From assembly GCA_047967505.1 (NCBI GenBank), contig CM106541.1: 64,000 nucleotides of DNA. One strand, given 5' to 3'. The stretch is from Dipteris shenzhenensis. Taxonomy: Eukaryota > Polypodiophyta > Polypodiopsida > Gleicheniales. Below the pieces are notes generated by a model that was not told the DNA's origin, did not search any database, and saw only the letters and a list, made by a program, of their open reading frames with translations. Both the position numbers and the translations under genes were made by a program. Shown piece after piece: positions 45,501 through 56,533 of the stretch; position 1 is the stretch's first letter; every line of letters starts with the position of its first letter.

Positions 45501-48500
45501 CTGGCCAACTCAGAACTAGGCCTGCCTACTGCCCTGCTCCACATGTGGCTGACCATGCAAGTCCAGGCTGACCACCATTTGGCTGACCCTCTCCCTATTT
45601 TCCCTGATGCTTATGCAGACCAGGTCTGGCCGCTAATTGGGTCTTATGGCAGGCTTATGTTGGCCTGTAAATAGCTCCTTCCTTGAGGGCCTCTAGCTGC
45701 ATTGGCCGGACATAGGTCTGCACATGGGTACGCCAACATTGCTCCGCACATGGCAGTCCATATGCTGCCCATATAGCCATACATGGCCCAATGCAAGGAC
45801 AACGTGTTGCTGTCCTATGTCTCAGAAGATGATGAATCTACTCTATCTGCACCCTGAAAAATGATTCACTGCCCTGGAGGGGCTAAATTGTTGTGCTGTG
45901 GATCGGAAGCGAGTATCACAACCCATTGGATCCGTACCTCTACTGCTGCTCTCTTTCATCTCAGAGTTTCTTAGTGGCTTCCATGTATGTTACATTAGTA
46001 TCGGAGCCATGAAACCGATATGGAAGCTTATGCTTTTGGGTACTGATGAGAACATAAGCGTAACTTTGCTTACTAAGTTTGTTTGAATGTATGTGTAGCA
46101 AGAGATGAAACATGAATGTAAGAGAACATTCACAAATGACAACTCATTCGGCTGCAGCTGCCCCTGCTTTCCCTCTTCCCATCCTCTCTTTGGACAGTGT
46201 GTTACTTTATTTACAGTTTTGCACAGCCAACTTCACGCAATGGAAGACTGATTGGCCACAAGATCATACAACCATCAAAGAGAACACTTCGTGTGTACAC
46301 AAGTCTATAAGGAAATAAGCCAGACATAGTCTAGAGAATGCACAGGACAGCCAAAACATGTACAAATAAATGCTCTGAAATGGTCAATCCCTGATACATA
46401 AGTGCCTAGAATTGGACCCTGACACTCTGTTATACTGCCTTCTACCTCTTAGCTTGGTCAGCGTGTATGCTCTATGCGAGCTTGAGTGGGCTGGCTACAA
46501 GCTGCTGCAATGTGCACTCCTTATTGCTCTCCTCTCTGCTCATACGGGTCCTTGAATATGTCCCATGCTTCCTTCCTACTATCCACTCGCTGAATGTGCA
46601 GAATCACTGCATTTGTTGTCGTACATATAAGCCAGAGATAGTTCCTGTAACCAGCCTTTGACTGACAAAGGGCAGTAGATCTTACTTTACTTGCTCACAA
46701 CATGAAAATACAGCCATCATAATCCATTGCCATTGCCAAATACAATACTGAAAGCATACAATTCCACAGCAAAGCATCACTGAATCACAGAAACAAGGGA
46801 GGCTAGAATGCCCCTACTCAATAAGCATACACAGTGACACCTGTTGGCCCCAACACTTGGCGCCCCTTACGGTATTTCTTTTTTTTACTGGTTAGTTCAA
46901 TTACAAGGGACTCCCTTCCTGAACTCACCCGTAGGTGCAACCCAGTACAATGCCAACCAGTGGCTGTGCGAGTGACCAACACCCAGTGCTATCCACTTGG
47001 TTCCCTTCAGTAGCAAAGCATACCACAAACGGAATGATCCAACATCATACCAAGCAATGCATCCTCACTAATCAAGGCCATCATTGAGTTCAAGGCTTGC
47101 CACTGCTATCCCAGGAGGAGAGTAACACAATTAGTGACCCAATCTGCTCCCAGTCTAATGGCAAACCTTCCAAAACTTGGCAAAACAGTAAATGCACACT
47201 CCAGTAGAGTCAAGTAAGAGTTCAGCCAGCAAATGGAGCCTGTTTCCAGCTTGAAACAGCCCCAGAAGATGGTCGACCAGCAGTCAGCAGATTCTGGCAG
47301 GAGGAGGCTGTCCCTGACTGCCTTCCAGCACCAGAATGAATCACAAAAAGAGTCGATCAGCAATCAGCAACCAACCAGCCATGAAGTCGCCCACCCAACT
47401 GATGATTTCAGCCAGTAGCAACCTCTAATTTCAGTGTGCACAGCACCAAACAGGAGCCAGAAGATAGGTGACCAGGATTATGGCTTCAGACAGTGAAAAT
47501 GCAACAATCTATTGTGGAGAATGTCTAGAAAACCATCAGAAAAGGCCCAGAATGAAGTCGCCCAGTCCCAGGGAGCATGCCAGCAACAGGAGACACCAGT
47601 AGGAGAAGATCTGTCGCAGAGAAATCAGCAGAAATGCATACAGCCAGCAACAGGGAGCTCCACAAATCCGCACGCCCACACGAAGAGACTGTTTGGTAGG
47701 GATGAAGACCCAGAACAGCAGTATAGGATATGATAGGGTTCCAGGATCTTCCAGGTGCTTCCAGATGAGACACACATGTGCCACAAGTCAGCCATACAGC
47801 TCAAACACACACACACACACACACAGGATACATAGCAAAGTTTGACCCAAGGTGGACGCGGGCATTTAATGACTCTAGGGGGTCACTTTTTACGACATGA
47901 CCTAGTGAATGGAACCTCTAGGGGGGCACTTTAAAGACATGACCCTAGTGAATGGAATTAAGTTAATAGCACTAGGAATTGCACTTGTTGCACATTTAAT
48001 CATAGGTACCCTTTGGACATTAATTAATGCCCTTAGCCCATCATGTCGCCATCATGTCCCCGTGACAGTTCCTTAGGATAATTGTTCTCCCACTCTTCAA
48101 CCTTATTTGCAAGTGATACTATTGTACCCGTTGCATCCATTGTGGGCTGGGGTTTCAGCTCCAGTCATCACCTTATGTGTCTTTCTTTATACCATGTGGC
48201 TCCATATTTTCACCTTGCAGATCAGGTAATTGCTCCTGTCTAAGTTTGCCTCCACCTTTGAAGTTTGGAATTGCCTGGAATGACACACTGCCACGATTGA
48301 ACTATACACACCTTGGAACAACCTTGCAACCTGCACTTAGACGATTGACACATCTGACTGAATGTCGAAGCTCCTTCCTTCTCACCAAGGACTTCATCCT
48401 CCAGTTAGAAATTAACTTGGTTGGTGACCCATGGCCTGCCCTAGACATTTGCTAGACCATGTCATGTTTTCACCATCCAATTCCCCGCAGTGGAAGACAA

Positions 48501-50576
48501 ATTGCTCAAGATCACAAAACCATTAAAGAGAGCACTCCATGTGTAGACAAGTATACAAGGAAATTACCCAGACACAATCTAGTGAATGCATGAATAGGTC
48601 TTAGGTTAAAAATGGCATGAGCTTTGGGCAGATGGTTGAGCTTCCGTGCTATCCTAGTGTTTTCGGTGATGGATGTGTTCATGGAACTGGCCCACATATT
48701 GCAGAGCATCTAAATACACACATTGTATATGATTTATTTATAAAATTGGGCTGCGACTTTAAGTAACAGTAGTGCATATGATCAAGGTAGCTGGTGCAAC
48801 CATGAAGGGATGATCATCTGAGGTGGATGTGTTCATGGAACTGGCCCATATATTGCAGAGCATCTAAGTACACACATTGTATATGATTTATTTATAAAAT
48901 TGGGCTGCGACTTTAAGTAACAGTAGTGCATATGATCAAGGTAGCAGGTGCAACCATGAAGGGATGATCATCTGAGATGTTGGGAAAAGTTTGGTAGCAG
49001 CTGAACTGATTGAGCCATGGTTTTATGTGTCCTCTTGATGGACTCAAGCAGGTCTTCAATTATCTCCAATGCTGATGCCCAGATTAAGATACACTAAGTT
49101 TATTTTTTTAACTTGCAAAATAAGTTTTAGACATACTCCAATTATTTCTGTTTGCTTGCATACAGGATGAAATCCATGAGTTGCTGCTTAGGTTTGCAGA
49201 GGCAGGTGCTACTGTGTTGAGGCTTAAAGGAGGAGATCCATTGGTAAATATTTGCTAGCTCATTGATTCTCCAAGTAGGTTGTCACTATTATAAAGTGCT
49301 CTGTACATTCTCCGAGTTCATGTCAATTGTATTTTCTATTTCATTTTGTCTCTCCTATTTTGGATTTTCACATGTAGAGTATTGCATTTTCTTGAATTAT
49401 GAGTTCATCTGTTTTGTTTCTGTGTGCGTGATGCACAAACTGGAGAGATGAGCTTTCTGTAGGTTTAATTATCATTTTGTGTCCTATTGTGGAATAACAC
49501 ATGTAGGGTATTGCATTCACAGAATTATATGTTTTTAATGTTCAACACTTCTGATGGTGTACAGTTGTTTAGGAGGATTGTGTACTCTTTAATGCTGCGC
49601 TTTCGGTATGAGTCTGTTGGAATTGTCATCACAGTTTGTATTATGCTATGCTCACAAAAAAATGAGCCCTATACGTAACTTTATGCTGAGGTGGATAATT
49701 AATGTCTTGCATTGTTACGTTGCTGTACAGGTGTTTGGAAGGGGTGGTGAAGAAATGGAATTTCTTCAACAGCAGGGCATTCAAGTGAAAGTTATCCCAG
49801 GTATGCGAGGTGCCTTCGCTTGCACCCCGGTCCCCAGGTAACCAGGGCTATGCATGCAATTAGTGGTAGTTGTGCAAGCTGCCTATGGGTCTGTCTTGTC
49901 AGTATATGACAATGTGATCATATTTAAAATGGGTTGTAGGAATCACGGCTGCTTCTGGAATCGCTGCAGAGCTTGGGATCCCGTTAACGCATAGAGGTGC
50001 TGCAAACAGGTTTAAACATGACTGGTGCATTTGATGCTGTGTCTGTTTGAAATCGAGGTTTCACTTGAGCTCTGACTTTATGTGGTTTGGAATAAGGTTG
50101 TGACAATGTTTACCTGTAGTGTCAGGTTCCTTACAGGACATTCCAGAAAAGGGGGCAGCGACCCTCTTTTTGTTGTCGAGCAAGCTGCAGATCCTGATTC
50201 TACGCTTGTTGTGTACATGGGTTTAGCTACCCTCCCTGGTCTTGCTGCAAAATTAATAAATAATGGCCTACCTGCTGATACTCCGGCTGCTGCTGTTGAA
50301 AGGGGAACAACTGCCTTTCAGCGAACGGTAGACGCTTTTCTTGTATTGTATTAAAACTTCTAAATTTGTCTGGAATCAATCTTCATTTTAATGGTCCCTT
50401 TTGTTTTGGTTGTTCTTATATAGGTGTTTGCAGAGCTGAAAGATTTGCCAGCGGAAGTTGCTGCGACTCAACTTGTATCACCTACTCTTATTTTTATTGG
50501 CCGTGTGGTGGCCCTCTCTCCACTGTGGCCCTCTCCAGCTTTGGCAAGGGAAAGATTCACTACAGGAGTCAATTAG
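42582..50576 (+). CDS. UPM1: Uroporphyrinogen-III C-methyltransferase (SUMT), plastid, seven exons
   Basis: Exons: 42582-42954, 43047-43399, 49166-49243, 49731-49800, 49940-50009, 50120-50327 and 50424-50576. All borders are GT-AG and phases agree, giving 434 residues with no lesion. The enzyme uses two S-adenosylmethionine to convert uroporphyrinogen III to precorrin-2, the first step of the siroheme branch. The core begins [18 protein letters not shown] (SAM pocket) and continues [87 protein letters not shown] and [19 protein letters not shown]. The first 120 residues are Ser/Leu/Ala-rich and poorly acidic, like a plastid transit peptide, and contain a run of ten His. The ATG at 42582 is the first in frame. 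ATG at 42714 is an alternative that would drop the His run. The second intron is 5.8 kb. Confidence 0.95.
42627..42656 (+). repeat. (CAT)10 microsatellite in the SUMT first exon
   Basis: Ten CAT/CAC triplets encode ten consecutive His residues in the predicted transit peptide. Confidence 0.9.
46236..46345 (+). repeat. Dispersed repeat, copy 1
   Basis: CGCAATGGAAGACTGATTGG, then CACAAGATCATACAACCAT and GGAAATAAGCCAGACATAGT align with 48488-48593 with about one change in six bases. The two copies lie in the same orientation. Confidence 0.7.
47807..47824 (+). repeat. (CA)n microsatellite
   Basis: A short uninterrupted CA run inside SUMT intron 2. Confidence 0.9.
48488..48593 (+). repeat. Dispersed repeat, copy 2
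   Basis: Counterpart of 46236-46345 (GCAGTGGAAGACAAATTGCT, then GGAAATTACCCAGACACAAT). Confidence 0.7.
48671..48978 (+). repeat. 154-bp tandem duplication in SUMT intron 2
   Basis: GGATGTGTTCATGGAACTGG at 48671 recurs at 48825. The two 154-bp units differ in only a few bases, so the duplication is young. Confidence 0.95.
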
Positions 50577-52309
50577 GTACCTCTATGTTTGTAGCTGAAT
50601 TTGTCGTCAGGATTGGCAAGGGGCAGCCACTACAGTGATCAGCCAACCACAGTTTGGATACACCTTTCAAAGGAGGCACTTCTGAAGATTGCAGAGAAGT
50701 ACATTGCTTACTGAGAAAAAAAGCAAGTTGCCACCGTCAATACATAATTTTGCTTTTTTTCAATTCATCCCATTTGTTGGATAACAAGAGCTGCTGGGGT
50801 TTATGCCCTGTAAAGTCAAAGATAAGTGAAAGAATCGTCTCCTGATACGTTACTGGTTTACATTCGAGGTGGACCAGGAACCTGACTTTGAGCTGCTAGG
50901 TATTTTAAGGCTCACAAGGAGTATTGAATTTACAAAATTCATCTCAAACCATTGTGTTTGTGAACGAAGCCTAAGCTCAGCATTCCGAGTTTGCAACATT
51001 CAAGTTTCAACTTCTTATAGCTGCAAATACTTGACTAGAGTACCAGCACATAATCAGCTAACTGATGAAAACAAGTTTACCCACCTGCTGCTGTCCCCTT
51101 TTCCCCCTCCCAACTTTATTTGTACAATTCTGTTATAGTTTTGCACCTTGGTGCGCATTGGGCTCAGCCAAGGGATTCCTACTAATCAAATTTAGTTGGT
51201 TTATGCTTGGAAAGTTCCTCTGCTTGGGCAACTCCTCGTCTTCCCTTCTCTACTCTCTTGTACTTTTCTTTTCTTTGTTTTTTCCAAAGGCTCAATTTGT
51301 AAGATTGGGCATGTCTAATTGTTATGAAGGTATATGTGTTTTCAATAAAAAGCATGCCCTTTGACTATTCATGAATTTTTGAGGGGTACTCTTTGCAAGG
51401 TAGCCATCTTTAGTTTGTCACTCGTATTTCATTAATGTGCACGTGTCCCTCCACCTTGCCCTCACTCTTTTCAATGTCTACCCCATTTCTCCTTCTCCCT
51501 TCGTTAGATTAATTGCCCCCTCGTTATATCTCTTGTTTGTGTGGTTTCGACCTTTGAGGGCATCTCTTTTCACTTAACGTACCTACCATTAATCTTGTGA
51601 GTGCCCTTTGACGACCCTTCGACCACCTTTGGGCCTGTTCTTGCTTTGGGCTCCTTACATTAAGCCTTGCCTTTGTTGTTACACACCTAATATAGATTGA
51701 GCTTCCCTCGTGGTCTCAATCTATAGATATGCTTTGCGAATAATCCAGCTAATTTAAAAGTTTACACCTTTGCTTTGGTTGAAATGAAGCGTCACATTTT
51801 TGACACTTGATTCACAATCATCTACATAGAGTTGTGCCTCCTTTGTGTTCTAGGTAATTTCATAATAAAATCCATAGAGATGCTTTCCATTTGTTGGATG
51901 GAATATCTAAAGGATGTAATAATTTGCCTATCATTAGGGTTTCATCTTTGTTCACTTGGCATTTGTGGCACTTTATTACACAATCATGAAAGCGTTCTTA
52001 TTTGTTTATGCTAATAAAAGTGTCTTTTCAAATTGCATGTCTTTAGAATTCTTGGATGTCCAAACTTTAGACTATCATGACATTCATTAAGAATCTAGCA
52101 CCTAATGAAATTATCATGTGAGACACATACTCTACTCTTGTAAAGAAGAAATCATATCTATACTATAATGCATTCAGTTGTTCTTTCGATTAAGTCTTGC
52201 ACCAACCTTTGGTGTGTCACCATTTCCATGTGACCCCTTAGTCAACGCTTCTTAATTGGTTGGATCCTTCTCTTTAATTTCTTTCCATATTTTTGAAATA
52301 TGCTTATGT

Positions 52310-52395
52310 ACATATATGTATGTACATGTATAGGTAGATATGTACATATGTGTGACATACACACACACACACACACATACATGTGTGTGTACCGC
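52310..52395 (+). repeat. TA/TG/CA microsatellite cluster
   Basis: ATGTACATATGTATGTACAT-type repeats run into (CA)n and then TGTGTGTG, so parts are self-complementary. Confidence 0.85.
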
Positions 52396-53309
52396 ATATG
52401 TACACGTATAAGGTTAACCTTTAATTTTGCCTTCATTTGGGCATGATCACATTGTTGTTCTTAGTCGTATCAATGCCAGTTGTGGATCAACCATTTCTAA
52501 GGTTTGGACTTTAGATTTGCAACTTGTAGGGACTAATGAAAAACATAGGTGGATTGAGTACATTCAAGGTTAGAATCTAAACATTGGGTGTCTTAAGTCT
52601 TAATTGTAGCTTCCATGGGGGTGCATATCCATGACCAAAGATGAGAATCTTTAAGGAAATGCTTGCACACTTGCATACTTCCTAGCAATTTAATATCTTC
52701 GTCAAAATGTCAACACAAGGATGAGGTTAAATGTTAAAATGTTTGAGAACCATACTAATGAATCCACTAAGCTCAGCCACACATGGTGCTAGGCTAGCAT
52801 AAAATTTATAATGGGGAGCACCGTACTGCATCGATGTGCTATCAAGATTGATTTGGGTTGCTAATATTAGTGCTGTTCGAGATTGCTGCAACTGAACTTG
52901 TATTGGAGTAATGAGGATCACCTTCAAGTTCATGGACTAATGAGGATTATCCTAGGAAGGTACTTCCTATAAACTTTCCATGGGTGTGATGGGGGCAAGG
53001 TCTTCCTAGTTCTCTTGTTTGGAAACTTTACAAATGATATAATGTATAAAGAAATCTAGCCCACTTTGGAGACCATTGGAACTAGTTTAAAAAAATAAAA
53101 TAAAATAAGTGGAAGTAGTTATTGGCTTACAAGAAGTTGCAAAATATTGGATTGAGGTTTGAATGCACTGGCTTCAAATCAAGGGTGTTGGTCCCTTGAG
53201 TTAGTATTGTGGAATCTAGATCTTATAGGTGCTTATGCCAAGGAAGTATCTAGGATGCTAATTAAGGGGAACTCTTTAGCATATCCTAAATCTCCCCGTC
53301 CCTTGCACA

Positions 53310-53382
53310 TTTGCACGTGTACGCTCGCACATGCCCGCATGCACATGTGCACGTGCAGGCGCATGCACACGGACACACACAT
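53310..53382 (+). repeat. Alternating purine-pyrimidine low-complexity block
   Basis: Composed of GCACATG, GCACGTG and CGCATG variants ending in ACACACACA. Such alternation can adopt Z-DNA; that is a general property, not shown here. Confidence 0.7.
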
Positions 53383-53399
53383 TTTTGGGTAAAAAACAT

Positions 53400-54090
53400 T
53401 ATTATATTACTTCAAATTTGAAAAAAAGAAGCCTTGAGTGTACTAGGGAACTTCTTCCAAAAAATGAAAAACGAATCTAACCACAATTGATCTATATCTT
53501 CTAGTCTATGACAATCAAAAAGAGATTGGCACAACGATTGATGAAGTTATGTTAAAATCATTGGAAATTATTGCAATAATGTTGTGATTATGTGCTAGAC
53601 ACATTGTAATACATTCCTTTGTGCTTGAGAAGTACTCTTCCATCCTGAGAAGTGACGTCCTAGATTGAAAGATGCCTTCAGAGGAAAGATATAAAGATTT
53701 TTTAGGCTCATGAATTGCCAAAGGTTTTAGTAGAACTCTTGTCCAACGAATGCTTTCCAAACTACAAATTATAAATCTTTAGGGTCTTCTAAAATAATCC
53801 AACTATTAAAGAGCTTGCTTCTAATCAGCTATATCAGTCTAGTAGCAAAAGGACATCCAAAGCTTTGAGTGGAAGAAATTCGGATTTGCTAAGACTAATG
53901 AACAATCTTACAACATACCCAAATAATTAAAGAGCTCATGTAAAAGAGTTTCCCAAGCTTGAAGAGTATTTTTTGGGAAGAAAAAGGAGTCATCAACATA
54001 TGCATATGCCACCATTGTGTGATTGCCTAGGGATTCCAAAGCATGGAGGAGTGCTCGATTTGTGATTTTATATATATGTGTGTGTGTGTC

Positions 54091-54141
<51 letters not shown>

Positions 54142-54320
54142 GTAAGTGGCAATTGTATATAGCATTGGACTCAAAGGGTTGCCATTCTTAATTGATTTAC
54201 ACAATGTCCAAGTAGATGACAATCCTTTTCCTAATATATAAGTTGTACTATCTTGATATAGCCACCAGTAAATAAAGTGTTGCACCTTAGCCCCAAAATA
54301 AAAAATTTTCATCACTATAG
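53400..54320 (-). pseudogene. LINE reverse transcriptase fragment with an internal microsatellite
   Basis: The minus-strand frame reads IKNGNPLSPMLYTIA (usual LINE motif: RQGCPLSPLLF), then a Ser-Leu and Thr-His repeat encoded by a GA/CA microsatellite, then NRALLHALESLGNHTMVAYA and YVDDSFFF (the A-ADD active-site line). Downstream, 53760-53400 keeps LINE-like W-spaced frames with shifts. No EN domain or poly-A tail was identified. Confidence 0.75.
54072..54139 (+). repeat. (TG)n(GA)n compound microsatellite inside the LINE fragment
   Basis: TATATATGTGTGTGTGTG then TGTGTGTGTAGAGAGAGA, with a GA run of about 40 bases. Confidence 0.95.
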
Positions 54321-54342
54321 CTATGAAATCAAGTTTTTTTCT

Positions 54343-54371
54343 TTACACACACACACACACACACACACACT
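54343..54371 (+). repeat. (CA)n microsatellite
   Basis: An uninterrupted run of CA just right of the LINE fragment. Confidence 0.95.
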
Positions 54372-54399
54372 TACTAATCCCTTGCGCCATTTGGTTTTT

Positions 54400-56308
54400 G
54401 CCACTTGCTTATTAGAGCTCCCCTCGACAACCCCCCTTAATTTCCCTAATTTCTTTTCCCTCAAACTCCCCTTAATTTCTCCCTAATTTCCCCCCTTTTT
54501 AAAAATAAATTTCCCTAATATTTACTTTTTTTCTTTCTTATTTTTAATAATTTTTGCTATTACCTTTTTTCCTTAATCCCCCTTTATTTTTCCTTAGTTT
54601 CCCTAATTATTTCTTGTTGTCCTTAATTGTCTCTTATCTTTCCTTATTTTCCTTATTGCTTCCTTAATTTTTTTCATTTTCCTTAACTAGCCTTAATTTT
54701 CCATATTTTTCTTTATTTTTCCTTAACTAATAGAGATCCTTTCACAACACTCTTCTCTTAAATTCCTTGATAAAAATACCCCTTAATTCCCCCCCCCTCT
54801 TTTTTTCCCCTTAAACTATTTACACCGTCTATTAAATTTCCTTATAAATTTCTAATTTCTCCTATATTAGATTGGTTAATTCTACCTACATTAGATTTGT
54901 TAAGTCTAAAAACTATTAGATTAGTTAGAACTAAAGCCTACTTGAATGAACAAATCTAAATCTTTTATAGTTTTAAATTCTACCTTTACTTTTGATCCTC
55001 CCCGTGCTTTCTACCCGATTGTGTTCTATTCCCTTCATAATTTCTAACTTTCCCGCTGCCTAAGCCTATGGACTCTTTGACTGATCACTTGGCTAGCCTA
55101 TTTAAGAAGACCCTATGGCTACACTACTTTACAATTCCTATGGTCTCCGTAAAGCTATGATTTCTCTAGGACACTATGGTTCCCTTAGTCCTACTCGTTA
55201 CTATCGTCGGCCCATGAACTATGATCTCCTTGCCTATTTACACAGTCCCGTGGGTGGTACTGCTACTGTGCCTTACTACTCTCTGAGTACCTAGCTTCAC
55301 CTTGACTGATGCGCGTCATCTACGTCACCTCCAGGTCGCTATAGCGCTGTTGATCCTTACAAGTACACTCCGTCCGTGCTCCTTACAAGGTTTTTGGGAC
55401 CTTCCTTTTATCAACTATTTATCTCCTATCTTTTAATATATACACCCCCCCCCCCTGGTACCTTTTTTTTATAATTTTCACACGTCTCTCTTCAACCCCC
55501 TCTTAATACATTTCTTTCCATTCCCCCATTTAAAATACTTCTCTCTTGTTTCTACATACTTTACTTGTGTGTGATTTATATATTGGACTTTGCTTGTGGG
55601 TGTGGATTACCCACCTATGATGGTAATAGCTACCAAGGGTTGCGGATTAACCCTTATAATGTTGGCACTTGCTAGAGGATGTCAGAAAAGGCCCTATTAT
55701 GACATTTACTTCTTAATCATTTATATCTTTCCGTTTGCCCTTTGATTTTAATAGGTTTGTTCCTTTCCTTTTTATTAAAAAGACTTTTTCTTTTCTTTCC
55801 CCTTCTCTAGTTATCTATCGTCCCTCCCCCTTCTCTATTTTTTTAGTTTCTTCCCCCTTCTCCTTAATCATAATTTCTTATGCATTCCTTCCTAGGTGTC
55901 CTCCCCCTTCTCCCCTTTTTTAAAAATTCCCTCAAAGTTTTCATGTATTTTTTCTCATTAGTATTTCCCTTTACATTTTCCCTTTATAATCGCCCTTCAA
56001 AAATTTCCCTTCAAACATCGTGCTAGTTAAGTTTATGGCAAAGCTTCTTGTTTATTGTGACCACGATAACAAGGGAGGAGATTTTATGACACCTGTCTTC
56101 CCAACTGAAGTTAACCTGGTTCTTATCATGTTTTCTTGTTGGATGGTGGCACGTAGGTAGACTCCCCTCTTCAATAAAAGTGATCCTTGCCAGGACTTAT
56201 CCAAGCTCAACTTCCATACAGTTTCCACAAATCCATTTCTACAAAAGAGCCCACTGCTAGTTTCCTTTATAAATAGGGATTCACCGATTTGTACAAACTT
56301 TTCCCTTA
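54400..56308. other. Pyrimidine-rich low-complexity region, no gene
   Basis: Long stretches of CCTTAATTTCCC-like sequence on the plus strand (54.42-54.80 and 55.74-55.99 kb) with several C and T homopolymers. The 55.0-55.4 kb part is more complex but shows no frame or motif that I recognise. Confidence 0.45.
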
Positions 56309-56533
56309 ATGCAATTAGTCCTATTTCATTGTCTAGCTTCGCGCTTTTGTCTTTTCACTATGCAAAGGGGTGTTGTAAAGTCTTCCACACACACACACAC
56401 ACATCCTACACCTTCGCCCCTTTTTTTTAAAACCCAGGCTTCCTTATACTCCTACCTTCCCCCCCCCTCTTTTCTGTCCCCCAGCTTCCCTTCCCTCCCC
56501 CAAAATCAAAGAAAGCGCTGGCACCGTATCGAA

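Larger units (their letters stand above)
43400..49165 (+). other. Second intron of SUMT, with dispersed repeat fragments
   Basis: No gene was recognised inside. A minus-strand frame at 44735-44450 ([20 protein letters not shown] start) is unidentified. The blocks 44.73-44.93 kb and 48.12-48.30 kb are similar to each other, as are 46236-46345 and 48488-48593. The sequence ACATTAGTATCGGAGCCATG at about 45991 looks like a decayed copia LTR-end plus primer site, and TTGGCGCCCCTTACGG at 46856 looks like a gypsy-type primer site. These suggest truncated LTR elements. Confidence 0.5.
50577..53398. other. Downstream flank of SUMT, no gene
   Basis: The first part holds the SUMT 3' untranslated region; no polyadenylation signal is asserted. 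The remainder contains short frames only, a TG/CA-rich block at 52310-52395 and an alternating purine-pyrimidine block at 53310-53382. Confidence 0.45.

Noticed and set aside
47512-47822. Overlapping frames near the CA repeat in SUMT intron 2
   Set aside because: Both strands are open at once, with no motif; they lie inside a confirmed intron.
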